NCBI GenBank assembly: GCA_046052345.1 | Contig: JBJOMN010000022.1 | Location: forward strand, 1-64,000 | DNA: 64,000 nucleotides | Origin: Pollutiaquabacter sp046052345 | GTDB lineage: Bacteria; Bacteroidota; Bacteroidia; AKYH767-A; 2013-40CM-41-45 | Direction: 5' to 3' | Shown here: positions 1 through 7,892 of the stretch, piece by piece | Layout: every line of letters starts with the position of its first letter | Position numbering within the stretch: the first letter of the stretch is position 1 | Position numbers and translations under genes: made by a program | Notes under the pieces: generated by a model | The model's database searches: none | Seen by the model: the letters and a program-made list of their open reading frames with translations, nothing else | Told to the model about the DNA's origin: nothing

Positions 1-443
1 AGTTGCTACAGGTGATTCCCGGCAACAATAACACTTTCACTGACATTAACTATGCTTCGTACCCGAACGCACAGTACCGTGTGGATGTCAACTGGCTGAC
101 GGGCGGAAGCTGTAATCCGACAGCACGTGTCATCACTACCTCGCAATCCAATATCCGACGAATCAGCACGTCGGGAACCGGCGATCATGTGAAGTCCGTT
201 TCCGTAAGGGCCTATCCTAATCCGACGGACGGAATCCTCGTGGTAGAATGCACGGACCGGTCTTTGACTCCGGGAACTCAAGCGGAGTTCATGTCGATGG
301 ACGGAAGGCATGTGTGTATGAAACCGGTGTCGGGGCTGCATACCTCTGTCGATGTTTCATCCTGGCCGGCAGGTGTGTACTCCGTAAGGATCATCACTCC
401 GGATTCCGGGAACATCGCCGTTCTGCGGTTTGTAGTGGAATGA
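1..443 (+). CDS. C-terminal part of a T9SS-exported protein (truncated by window edge)
   Basis: Only the last 147 codons or so are present. The reading frame is open to the left edge, so the apparent TTG start at base 3 is not a real start. Residues from about 75 to the end have the pattern of a T9SS type A sorting domain: a YPNPTDG motif, a strand/turn ending near MDGRHV, then WPAGVYSVRI and a final basic/hydrophobic strand (VLRFVVE). Such domains guide proteins through the type IX secretion system and are removed or lipid-modified at the cell surface. The upstream 70 residues (PNAQYRVDVNW, TARVITTSQSN) look like the end of a beta-sandwich repeat, but the catalytic or adhesive part lies outside the window, so the cargo function is unknown. 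Confidence 0.8.
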   Translation, partial: LLQVIPGNNNTFTDINYASYPNAQYRVDVNWLTGGSCNPTARVITTSQSNIRRISTSGTGDHVKSVSVRAYPNPTDGILVVECTDRSLTPGTQAEFMSMDGRHVCMKPVSGLHTSVDVSSWPAGVYSVRIITPDSGNIAVLRFVVE

Positions 444-530
444 AGTAAACGCAAGCCTTGAATTATGGTCGGTAGTTCCCGCATAAATGAAGAAGGCTTC
501 CCTCTTCCTGAAAAGATCCGACCGATGAAA

Positions 531-566
531 ACAAAAACGGCCCTCCTTTCGGAAGGCCGTTTTTGT
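531..566. terminator. Bidirectional intrinsic terminator
   Basis: A perfect 12-bp inverted repeat (ACAAAAACGGCC, 531-542, against GGCCGTTTTTGT, 555-566) encloses a 12-base loop. The A tract on one side and T tract on the other let it work for both convergent genes: the T9SS gene ending at 443 and the minus-strand gene ending at 585. Confidence 0.85.
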
Positions 567-584
567 TTCAGAGAAGTACGCTGA

Positions 585-1004
585 TCACTGGACGGGAACA
601 CCGTTCACTTTGACAACCGGTGTTCCGAAGGACACGTCGGTTACAGTGCCGGTCCAGTTTCCGTTCGGGCAACGGCCGGGAGTCGGAGACGGAGTCGTCA
701 CAGAGAAGTTCACGCGGCCGTTACGGTCCGAAGTGTAATTGCCGACAACGACGAAATTGTCCGTTTTGGTCTGGCCGGGAGCCACGTTACCGCCGCGGTT
801 CGTGCACTCGGTGGTGACGGTTCCGCTTACATTCAGCTCAATGGTGATGAGCTGGTTGTTACCGAGTCCGGCAATCGAACCGGTGACCGTCAAGGTCGTT
901 CCGTTATCGGTAACCGTAGGACCGGCAACGAAATGAGGGTTTTGAGCATAAACGGCAACGGTCGATACCAGTGCCAGGGCAAGGGAGAAGAACAGTTTTT
1001 TCAT
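585..1004 (-). CDS. Small exported protein of unknown function
   Basis: A 139-residue protein with a clean Sec signal peptide: KK at residues 2-3, a hydrophobic core, and probable cleavage after VYA at residues 18-20, just before QNPHF. The mature part is rich in Thr, Val, Gly and Asn with alternating hydrophobic residues, suggesting an all-beta Ig-like fold. Two cysteines (in TTECTNRGG and GRCPNGNW) could form a disulfide. I do not recognise a named family. It has no T9SS sorting domain, so it is probably periplasmic. It is convergent with the T9SS gene at 1-443 and shares its terminator. The 257 bp upstream (1005-1261) hold a hairpin-like sequence near 1050-1072 but no gene. Confidence 0.7.
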   Translation of the reverse strand: MKKLFFSLALALVSTVAVYAQNPHFVAGPTVTDNGTTLTVTGSIAGLGNNQLITIELNVSGTVTTECTNRGGNVAPGQTKTDNFVVVGNYTSDRNGRVNFSVTTPSPTPGRCPNGNWTGTVTDVSFGTPVVKVNGVPVQ

Positions 1005-1261
1005 GTTTGGTTAAGGTTAAGGAAGTTGACAATATTATTTCAAGCTAATAAATTTTCCCGAAAAGGGAAATTCCGGTCGGGCACTTGGATTTAATATGCT
1101 GTTTTTCAATTATTTAAATAAATTACAAAGTTGTTCTACGCCTCCGTTATCCGGCACCCTCAACTGTAATCCTGAACGTACCATAATGTGTTCTTCCCAC
1201 ACAAAGTCTTTTGACTATTTTGGGAAAGAACGTTTGATTGTTTACCCGTCACCGCAAATCC

Positions 1262-2707
1262 ATGGATACCTTATTGCTTCTGACCGCCTGCCTCGCTGCC
1301 GTCTCCGTATTGCTCCATTTCGTTTTCCGTCCTTCCAAATCGAATGACCCGGGGGCGGCACTGGAACGCATGAACGAATCCATACGCCGAATCGAAAGCA
1401 ATCTCAAGGAGGATTTCCGGCTGAGCAGGGAAGAGTCCGCCAAGACCGGACGGGAGAACCGGGACGAACTGAACAATTCCATCCGGGAGTTCAAGCTGGA
1501 GCTGACACAGCTGAGGGAAAAGCTCTCCAAGGATCTGACCGATTTCTCCGCCCGCAACTCCGAATTGCTCGAGAAGATCCACCGGCAGATCGACCTGGAG
1601 CTGAAGAATTTCACTGAACAGGGGCGGCTGAACTCGCAGGAGCAGCAGGCCGCACTTCAGCGGGAATTCAAACGTTTCCTCGAGAACTTCGACAAGAACG
1701 TCGAGTCGTTCAATAACTTGCAGCGCGAGAAATTCTCACAGCTGGACGAGAAACAGTCACAGCTGATCATCAGCACCGAGAAGCGGCTGGAAGAGATGCG
1801 CGTGACGGTGGATGAGAAACTTCAGAAGACCTTGTCGGAACGCCTCGGACAATCCTTCGAGCTGGTCGGCAAGCAGCTGGAGAGCGTCCAGAAAGGATTA
1901 GGGGAGATGCAGAGCATCGCTTCGGACGTGGGCGGACTCAAGAAAGTGCTCAGTAACGTCAAGCTCCGCGGCGGTGTGGGGGAAGTCCAGCTGGCCATGT
2001 TGCTTGAACAGATTCTCGCACCCTCCCAGTACGATGCCAACGTGAAGACGAAGAAGGGAAGCAACGACCCCGTCGAATTCGCAATCAAGCTTCCCGGACG
2101 GGATTCCGAGAGCAGCCATGTATATCTTCCTATAGACGCCAAGTTCCCGAAGGACACCTACGAGCTGCTGTTGAACGCCTACGAGAACGGCGCTCCCGAT
2201 GAAATCGAAACAGCCTCGAAAAACCTGGAGGCCACTGTGAAGAAGATGGCCAAGGACATCTGCGACAAATACATCGACCCGCCCAATACCACCGACTTCG
2301 CCATCCTCTTCCTGCCCTTTGAGAGTATCTATGCGGAGGTGATCCGCCGCAGCGATCTGGTCGACCAGTTGCGCAACCAATACAAGATCACCGTGGCGGG
2401 ACCGACTACTCTTGCAGCATTGCTCAACAGTCTGCAGATGGGCTTCAGGACGCTGGCTCTTCAGAAGCGCAGTAGCGAAGTATGGAAGGTGCTCAGCACC
2501 GTAAAGAACGAGTTCGACAAGTTCGGAGGACTTCTCGAAAAAGCGCAAAGGAACATACAGACCGGTCTGGGACAACTCGACGATGTGATGGGAACCCGAA
2601 CCAAAGCCATCCAGCGACAACTGAAACAGGTGGAATCGCTTCCTGCCTCCGAGGGAGCGCCACAGCTGCCGGAGCTGGGACTGGAGATGACGGAGGAAGA
2701 TAGTTAG
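1262..2707 (+). CDS. rmuC: DNA recombination protein RmuC
   Basis: A 481-residue protein with RmuC architecture: an N-terminal membrane anchor (residues about 3-20), a long charged coiled coil (about 30-200, many E/K/R/Q heptads), and the conserved RmuC nuclease-like domain from about residue 226 (LKKVLSNVKLRGGVGE, then YLPIDAKFP, FAILFLPFESIYAEV and VAGPTTLAALLNSL). RmuC limits inversions at short inverted repeats and is assigned to the PD-(D/E)xK-like group; the DAKFP segment fits that active site. I start at the ATG at 1262 because the anchor begins there; the frame also has a TTG at 1238 that would put a charged stretch before the membrane segment. The stop codon runs into a heptamer-repeat locus. 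Confidence 0.93.
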   Translation: MDTLLLLTACLAAVSVLLHFVFRPSKSNDPGAALERMNESIRRIESNLKEDFRLSREESAKTGRENRDELNNSIREFKLELTQLREKLSKDLTDFSARNSELLEKIHRQIDLELKNFTEQGRLNSQEQQAALQREFKRFLENFDKNVESFNNLQREKFSQLDEKQSQLIISTEKRLEEMRVTVDEKLQKTLSERLGQSFELVGKQLESVQKGLGEMQSIASDVGGLKKVLSNVKLRGGVGEVQLAMLLEQILAPSQYDANVKTKKGSNDPVEFAIKLPGRDSESSHVYLPIDAKFPKDTYELLLNAYENGAPDEIETASKNLEATVKKMAKDICDKYIDPPNTTDFAILFLPFESIYAEVIRRSDLVDQLRNQYKITVAGPTTLAALLNSLQMGFRTLALQKRSSEVWKVLSTVKNEFDKFGGLLEKAQRNIQTGLGQLDDVMGTRTKAIQRQLKQVESLPASEGAPQLPELGLEMTEEDS

Positions 2708-2792
2708 CAGTTTGCAGTTTGCAGTTAGTGCTTTTCGGCAGGCAGTATTAAAACTGAAAACTGCCAACCGGAAACTGGGAACTGAAAACCGG
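2704..2792. repeat. Heptamer repeats in two inverted arms
   Basis: The left arm (about 2704-2730) repeats a 7-bp unit, GCAGTTT/GCAGTTA. The right arm (about 2750-2792) carries the reverse complement type (AAAACTG, GGAAACT, GGGAACT, GAAAACC units), again with 7-bp spacing. About 20 bp separate the arms. The locus starts within the rmuC stop codon and ends about 40 bp before the prs promoter. Related arrays occur at 15880-16083 and 19651-20226. Confidence 0.7.
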
Positions 2793-2830
2793 AAAAGCCT
2801 GTTTTCTGGCGAATTTCGGCCCTCCAATCC

Positions 2831-2861
2831 TTTGACCCGTGTCCGCTTTTTCGTACCTTTG
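2831..2861 (+). promoter_or_regulatory. Bacteroidota-type promoter of prs
   Basis: TTTG at 2831-2834, 19 bp, then TACCTTTG at 2854-2861. This fits the TTTG-N19-TAnnTTTG pattern read by the Bacteroidota primary sigma factor. Transcription should begin near 2868, leaving a leader of about 45 nt before the prs ATG. Confidence 0.75.
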
Positions 2862-2912
2862 CAACCCCTCGGAATATGCTGAAAACGAGCATTCTGGGGA
2901 AACCAACAACGC

Positions 2913-3845
2913 ATGGAGCAGCGGAACGTAAAACTCTTCTCGGGAACATCCACCCATTATCTGGGCGAACAGATCGCGGCCTCCTACGGGTTGCCGCTTG
3001 GTGAAGTGAGCGTGACCCGTTTTTCCGACGGTGAATTCTCTCCTTCCTTCAACGAATCCGTCCGCGGCAATGACGTGTTCATCATCCAATCCACGTTTCC
3101 TCCTGCCGACAACCTGATGGAGCTGTTGCTCCTGATCGATGCGGCCAAGCGCGCCTCGGCCCACTACATCACCGCCGTCATCCCCTACTTCGGTTTCGCC
3201 CGTTCCGACCGCAAAGACAAACCAAGGGTAGCCATCGCCTCCAAACTGGTTGCGAACATGCTGCAGGCCGCCGGCGTCACGCGGATCATCACGATGGACC
3301 TGCACGCACCGCAGATCCAGGGATTCTTCGACATCCCGGTCGACCACCTCGAACCCTCTTCCCTCTTCGTTCCCTACATCGAGTCTCTGGATCTCCCGAA
3401 ACTCACCTTTGCGGCTCCTGACATGGGCGGCGTCAACAGGGTGCGCAGTTACGCCAAGAATTTCAACGTGGAGATGGTTATCTGCGACAAGCACCGCTCC
3501 AGGGCGAACCATATCGCCGAAATGACCGTGATCGGTGACGTGGAAGGCCGTGACATCATCCTCATCGATGACATCGTGGATACGGCCGGCACCTTGACAA
3601 AAGCCGCCGACATGCTCTTCGAGAAAGGTGCGAAAAGCGTGCGTGCCTTCTGTACCCATCCGGTGCTTTCCGGAAAGGCATACGAACGCATCGAGGAATC
3701 CAAACTGACCGAACTCGTGGTGACCAACACCATCCCGCTCAAGCACGAATCCAAGAAGATCAAGGTGCTCAACTCCGCCGAGCTCTTTGCGCGCATCATC
3801 CGCAGAGTCTATGTCTACGAGAGTATCAGCGAACTTTTCATCTGA
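2913..3845 (+). CDS. prs: Ribose-phosphate pyrophosphokinase
   Basis: A 310-residue enzyme that makes PRPP from ribose 5-phosphate and ATP for purine, pyrimidine, His, Trp and NAD synthesis. The PRPP-binding signature DIILIDDIVDTAGTL lies near residues 214-228, and the ATP-site flexible loop FARSDRKDKPRV near 97-108. The metal-site His is in MDLHAPQIQGFFD. Length matches the class I bacterial enzymes. It is followed 41 bp later by rplY and then pth, a common Bacteroidota order, and is preceded by a well-formed promoter. Confidence 0.97.
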   Translation: MEQRNVKLFSGTSTHYLGEQIAASYGLPLGEVSVTRFSDGEFSPSFNESVRGNDVFIIQSTFPPADNLMELLLLIDAAKRASAHYITAVIPYFGFARSDRKDKPRVAIASKLVANMLQAAGVTRIITMDLHAPQIQGFFDIPVDHLEPSSLFVPYIESLDLPKLTFAAPDMGGVNRVRSYAKNFNVEMVICDKHRSRANHIAEMTVIGDVEGRDIILIDDIVDTAGTLTKAADMLFEKGAKSVRAFCTHPVLSGKAYERIEESKLTELVVTNTIPLKHESKKIKVLNSAELFARIIRRVYVYESISELFI

Positions 3846-3886
3846 TCCCGAACTGAAATCCATTAACCCCTAAATACCAAATAAGA

Positions 3887-4501
3887 ATGAAGTCAATTAC
3901 AATCAACGGCGACTTGAGAGCAGCTCAGTCCAAGCAGGAATTGAAAACACTGCGAGCAGAGGGTAAGGTTCCGTGTGTTCTGTACGGTGGAAACGAACAA
4001 GTCCACTTCAGCGCACCGGTACTTGACTTTCGACATCTGGTGTACACGCCCGACGTGAACACCGTCAACCTGAACGTAGGCGGGAAGTCCTACGCGGCGA
4101 TCATGAAGGACATCCAGTTCCATCCGGTGACCGACAAGATCATGCACATCGATTTCCTTGAACTGTCGGACGACAAAGCTGTCCGCATGGAAGTTCCCGT
4201 CAAGATCACGGGCAATTCCGTCGGGGTTCGCGCCGGCGGCGTTCTGGTCTCGAAAATGCGCAAGCTGAAGATCGCTGCGCTTCCCAAGCACCTTCCCGAT
4301 TATGTCGAGGTGAAGATCGACGATCTCAACATCGGACAGGACGTGCGTGTGCGTGACATCTCCATTGACGGTGTCACTTTCCTGGATTCCCCGGGCAATG
4401 TCATCACCGGCGTGAAAACCACCCGTAACACGGTGGCAGCCGCTTCCGAGGCAGCTGCAGGTGCTGCCCCTGCGGCCGCACCCGCTGCAGCCAAGAAGTA
4501 A
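3887..4501 (+). CDS. rplY: 50S ribosomal protein L25 (general stress protein Ctc type)
   Basis: A 204-residue long-form L25 that binds 5S rRNA. Residues 1 to about 92 make the L25 beta-barrel (AAQSKQELKTLRAEGKVP, CVLYGGNEQ, HIDFLEL). Residues about 95-182 make the C-terminal TL5/CTC domain (VPVKITGNSVGVRAGGVL through the ITGVKTTR segment). The tail after about residue 185 is an Ala/Pro-rich, Lys-ending extension common in Bacteroidota L25. The gene has its own ATG 41 bp after prs and is closed by a strong terminator. Confidence 0.96.
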   Translation: MKSITINGDLRAAQSKQELKTLRAEGKVPCVLYGGNEQVHFSAPVLDFRHLVYTPDVNTVNLNVGGKSYAAIMKDIQFHPVTDKIMHIDFLELSDDKAVRMEVPVKITGNSVGVRAGGVLVSKMRKLKIAALPKHLPDYVEVKIDDLNIGQDVRVRDISIDGVTFLDSPGNVITGVKTTRNTVAAASEAAAGAAPAAAPAAAKK

Positions 4502-4525
4502 GCGCGGCACGACCGCCCTATTCTC

Positions 4526-4556
4526 AAGCCGTCCCGGATCCGGGACGGCTTTTCAT
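4526..4556 (+). terminator. Intrinsic terminator after rplY
   Basis: A perfect 26-nt palindrome (arms AAGCCGTCCCGGA and TCCGGGACGGCTT, 4526-4551) is followed by TTTCATTTTC. It separates the prs-rplY unit from pth, which has its own -7-like TATCTTCG at 4582-4589. Confidence 0.85.
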
Positions 4557-4594
4557 TTTCCCGTCGATGCCGCTTATCTCCTATCTTCGCCTGC

Positions 4595-5170
4595 ATGAAA
4601 TTCCTGATCGCCTGTCTTGGGAACATCGGTCCTGAATATGTGAATACCCGTCACAACATCGGATTCCTCGTGGCAGATGCTTTGGCGAAGGAGCTGGCGC
4701 CGGAAGAAGCCGGCCCTTTCCGGAGCGACCGACTTGCTGACGTGGCGCAGCTCAAATTCAAAGGAAAGCAACTTGTCGTCATAAAGCCGACCACCTTCAT
4801 GAACCTGAGCGGAAAGGCGGTCAATTACTGGCTACAGGCTGAGAAAATCAGCCAACACAGCCTGATCGTGGTCACCGATGATCTGGCATTGCCCTTCGGC
4901 ACGATCCGTATCCGTAAGAAAGGAAGTGACGGAGGACATAACGGGCTGGCAGACATCATCCGCACGCTGAACACGCAGGAATTCGCCCGGCTTCGTTTCG
5001 GGATCGGCAGCGATTTTTCAAAAGGCAAGCAGGTGGACTATGTGTTGGGGGAATGGTCGGACGAAGAGAAAGTGACCCTTCAAGAACGCATTGAAAAGGC
5101 TGTGCAAGCGGTCAAAAGCTTCGTCACCATCGGGGTGGACAGGACGATGACCGATTTCAACAATAAGTAG
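4595..5170 (+). CDS. pth: Peptidyl-tRNA hydrolase
   Basis: A 191-residue enzyme of the bacterial Pth family, which frees tRNA from drop-off peptidyl-tRNA. The catalytic His is in NTRHNIGF (about residue 20), the substrate-gripping Asn in FMNLSGKAV (about 69), and the catalytic Asp in VVTDDLALPFG (about 93). The GSDGGHNGL loop follows at about 109. The ATG at 4595 lies only six bases after a TATCTTCG -7-like box (4582-4589), so the transcript is probably almost leaderless. A weak stem with a T run at 5204-5221 may end it. Confidence 0.95.
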   Translation: MKFLIACLGNIGPEYVNTRHNIGFLVADALAKELAPEEAGPFRSDRLADVAQLKFKGKQLVVIKPTTFMNLSGKAVNYWLQAEKISQHSLIVVTDDLALPFGTIRIRKKGSDGGHNGLADIIRTLNTQEFARLRFGIGSDFSKGKQVDYVLGEWSDEEKVTLQERIEKAVQAVKSFVTIGVDRTMTDFNNK

Positions 5171-5302
5171 TAGTTGATGGTTGGCGGCTTCGTGTAGAGA
5201 ATCGGGGGGCTAAGCCCTTTTCCGCTGCTAATTATTCATTTTCATATTATTACAGCAGACTTAATCCCTGTCAAAACAGGTAGGGAATGATGAATATTTC
5301 CC

Positions 5303-5310
5303 TATTTTTG
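5303..5310 (+). promoter_or_regulatory. -7 box (TATTTTTG) for the lamin-tail-domain gene
   Basis: TATTTTTG fits TAnnTTTG and lies 22 bp before the ATG at 5332, which supports that start over the upstream ATG at 5287. A short palindrome (CCTGT-CAAA-ACAGG, 5267-5280) sits near where the -33 box would be and could be an operator. Confidence 0.55.
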
Positions 5311-5331
5311 AAGGATACAAATCCAACCTGC

Positions 5332-6249
5332 ATGAAAAGAATCATTACGTTATTGGGTATTCTCCTTTGCGCGGTCGTCGGTGCGAATGCGCAGTACAAT
5401 CTGGTGATCAATGAAGTGGACTACGACAATTTCCGTCCCAGTGCCGATTCGGCCGAGTTCATCGAATTGTACAACAACGGCACCACTCCGATCGACCTGA
5501 TCGACTTTGCCATCGTACTTGTCAACGGAGCCAACGGCGGAGCAACCGTATATTCAACCATCGCCCTCCCCGCCTATTCCCTCAACCCCGGCAGCTATTA
5601 CGTCATCTGTAACGGTTTCGGCGGAGGATTCGTACCTAATTGCAACCAGCAGCAGCCCCAGACCACCAGCGTCGGATTCATCCAGAACGGTGCACCGGAT
5701 GCCATGGCCATCATCCACCTTCCGGATTCCGGCATCGTGGACGCATTGAGTTATGAAGGTACCGTTCCCGGCTACGTCGAAGGCACGGGCGTACCTCTGG
5801 CAAACAGCGACACGGTAAATCTCAGCGATACGCTGAACGCACGCTACTTCGGCATCTGCCGCTATCCCGACGGTGCGGACTCCAACAATGACTCTCTCGA
5901 TTTCATGCGTGCGTGCATCACGCCCGGAGCTACCAACGTGAACGTGTCCTCCGGCTGCCTGAACCTTAACAGCGTACCGGCACTCAGTGTGAACAACCAC
6001 ATTGTCGCCTTCCCGAATCCGGCTGCCGCCAACGTGTCACTGATCGGTCTTCCTGCCACCTCCTCCGAGTGGACGGTAGTCATCCAGGATATCACCGGCA
6101 AAGAGGTCAGCCGCCGCGTCCTGTATGCGCAGAACCGCTCCCTACAACTGGATGTCTCCGACTTCATCAACGGCGTTTACATCCTGAGTGCGACCAACAC
6201 CGAGTATCCCTCTTTCAAAGGCAAGATGAAACTGGTGGTCCGCCACTGA
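5332..6249 (+). CDS. Secreted lamin-tail-domain protein with T9SS sorting domain
   Basis: A 305-residue exported protein. Residues 1-21 are a signal peptide ending in ANAQ. Residues about 22-140 resemble the lamin tail domain (LTD), an Ig-like fold: NLVINEVDYDN, AEFIELYNNG, IDLIDFAIVLVNG and YYVICNGFG are its usual strands. The C-terminal 75 residues are a T9SS type A domain (FPNPAAANVSL, QDITGKEVSRR, FINGVYILSA). LTD proteins of this kind are surface-exposed and of unknown binding partner. I chose the ATG at 5332 because the signal peptide and the -7 box agree with it; the frame extends to an ATG at 5287 that would spoil the signal peptide. Confidence 0.85.
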   Translation: MKRIITLLGILLCAVVGANAQYNLVINEVDYDNFRPSADSAEFIELYNNGTTPIDLIDFAIVLVNGANGGATVYSTIALPAYSLNPGSYYVICNGFGGGFVPNCNQQQPQTTSVGFIQNGAPDAMAIIHLPDSGIVDALSYEGTVPGYVEGTGVPLANSDTVNLSDTLNARYFGICRYPDGADSNNDSLDFMRACITPGATNVNVSSGCLNLNSVPALSVNNHIVAFPNPAAANVSLIGLPATSSEWTVVIQDITGKEVSRRVLYAQNRSLQLDVSDFINGVYILSATNTEYPSFKGKMKLVVRH

Positions 6250-6267
6250 TCCGCTTTTACTATTCCG

Positions 6268-6299
6268 AAAGCCCGTCCTCACCGACGGGCTTTTTCATT
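6268..6299 (+). terminator. Intrinsic terminator
   Basis: AAAGCCCGTC (6268-6277), a six-base loop, then GACGGGCTTT (6284-6293) and a continuing T run. It ends the lamin-tail-domain transcript. Confidence 0.85.
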
Positions 6300-6368
6300 T
6301 CCTGCCTGCCTGAACCATCGGGCGGCAAGTTGGTTATATATTGGCCCGGCTGAATCCTGCCTCCTCCC

Positions 6369-7844
6369 TTGAACGAAGTCTGCACCATCGTATTTCCGCA
6401 TCAGCTCTTTGATCGGCATCCGGCATTCTCGCCCGGTCGACCCGTTTGGCTGATTGAGGATCCCCTGTACTTCAGACAATACCGTTTTCACCTGCAGAAA
6501 CTGGTCTTCCACCGGGCAAGCATGCGTGCTTACGCCGAACGTCTTGCAAAAGCCGGGCATAAGGTCGTTTACATCGCGCAGGGCGACCCGTCCGCCGTAA
6601 CGGAAAACCTGTTCAAGCGGCTAGCGGCAGAAGGAATACATGAGGCGCATATCTGTGATACGACCGACTACCTGCTTGAACGCCGTCTTAACAGATATTC
6701 CGAACGTTCCGGAGTGCGGCTGGTTCGTTATGACAACCCGAATTTCCTGTGCGACCTCTCCCATCTTGAAAGCCACTTCAAAGGAAAGAAACGTTTCTTC
6801 CTGACGGAGTTCTATATAGCTGAACGGAAGCGTCTTGATGTCCTCTTATGGAAAGGCGAGCCGGTCGGTGGCAAGTGGACCTACGATACCGAGAATCGAA
6901 AGAAGATGCCGTCGGGCACGTCGGTGCCCGCACTGCCTTTGACAAGCACTTCCGCGCATGTGAAGGAAGCCTTGCAATCCATCCGAAAGGAGTTTCCTGA
7001 AAATCCCGGTGCGACGGAAGAGTTCATTTATCCGACAGACAACGCATCCTCTGAAAAATGGCTGGATGTGTTTCTCGAAAAAAGATTCAGACAGTATGGC
7101 GATTATCAGGACGCAATCGTCCGGGAACAGGCGTTCCTGTTCCACAGCATCCTGACGCCGATGCTGAATGTCGGTCTGCTGGACCCCCGGCAGGTGATTG
7201 AAAAAGCACTGGAGGCGGCCACCGAATTCAACGTGCCGTTGAACGCATTGGAAGGCTTCGTACGCCAAGTGATGGGATGGCGGGAGTTCATCCGTGCGGT
7301 CTATCACTTCCGGGGCGTCGGGCAACGCACTCGTAACTTCTGGGAGCACAAGCGAAAGATCCCGGCTTCCTTCTACGACGGTAGTACAGGTATCCCGCCC
7401 GTGGATGATGCCATACGTAAGACGTTGCGCTATGGGTACACGCACCACATCGAGCGGCTGATGGTGCTGGGAAATTTCATGCTGCTTTGTGAATTCGATC
7501 CCGACGGTGTCTACCGCTGGTTCATGGAACTGTTCATCGACGCGTACGACTGGGTGATGGTGCCGAACGTATATGGCATGAGCCAGTTCGCGGACGGAGG
7601 CATCATGAGCACGAAGCCGTACATCTCCGGATCCAACTATCTGCTCAAGATGAGTGATCATCCCAAAGGGGAATGGTGCGAAATATGGGATGCGCTTTAC
7701 TGGCGGTTCGTTGCAGGCCACCGCGATTTCTTCCTCCGCAACCCCAGGATGAGCATGATGGTCCGGCAAGCGGAGAAAATGGACCGTACACGGTTCAACG
7801 CGCTGATGGACCGTGCAGAGCGTTATCTGGACACAGGAGGGTGA
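6369..7844 (+). CDS. Photolyase-related protein (COG3046, PhrB-like), lacking the usual Fe-S cysteines
   Basis: A 491-residue member of the deoxyribodipyrimidine photolyase-related group. The N-terminal part (PHQLFDRHPAF, FHRASMRAYAERL, LAKAGHKVVYI) is the Rossmann-like antenna domain. The C-terminal helical domain has the family's FAD-site motifs (EGFVRQVMGWREFIR, HHIERLMVLGNFML, WVMVPNVYGMSQFADGG, TKPYISGSNYLLKMSD). Characterised bacterial (6-4) photolyases of this group bind a 4Fe-4S cluster through a CxxC plus further cysteines after the KMSD motif; here that segment is shortened to HPKGEWCEIW and has one cysteine. Repair of (6-4) lesions is therefore an inference. Translation must start at the TTG at 6369, since no ATG fits the N terminus. 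Confidence 0.82.
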   Translation: MNEVCTIVFPHQLFDRHPAFSPGRPVWLIEDPLYFRQYRFHLQKLVFHRASMRAYAERLAKAGHKVVYIAQGDPSAVTENLFKRLAAEGIHEAHICDTTDYLLERRLNRYSERSGVRLVRYDNPNFLCDLSHLESHFKGKKRFFLTEFYIAERKRLDVLLWKGEPVGGKWTYDTENRKKMPSGTSVPALPLTSTSAHVKEALQSIRKEFPENPGATEEFIYPTDNASSEKWLDVFLEKRFRQYGDYQDAIVREQAFLFHSILTPMLNVGLLDPRQVIEKALEAATEFNVPLNALEGFVRQVMGWREFIRAVYHFRGVGQRTRNFWEHKRKIPASFYDGSTGIPPVDDAIRKTLRYGYTHHIERLMVLGNFMLLCEFDPDGVYRWFMELFIDAYDWVMVPNVYGMSQFADGGIMSTKPYISGSNYLLKMSDHPKGEWCEIWDALYWRFVAGHRDFFLRNPRMSMMVRQAEKMDRTRFNALMDRAERYLDTGG

Positions 7845-7850
7845 AGAAAA

Positions 7851-7878
7851 AAGCCCTCCTTACAGAGGGCTTCCTTTT
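7851..7878. terminator. Bidirectional terminator between the photolyase gene and nrdA
   Basis: AAGCCCTC (7851-7858), six-base loop, GAGGGCTT (7865-7872), with an A run before and a TCCTTTTC run after. It serves the two convergent genes. Confidence 0.75.
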
Positions 7879-7892
7879 CAATTTCGGGGGCA

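Noticed and set aside
1050..1072. Hairpin-like AATTTTCCC / GGGAAATT upstream of the small exported protein gene
   Set aside because: The arms need a bulge and no promoter box is in register; listed only in passing.
5204..5221. GGGC-TAA-GCCC followed by TTTT after pth
   Set aside because: The stem is only four pairs with a three-base loop; too weak to list as a terminator.
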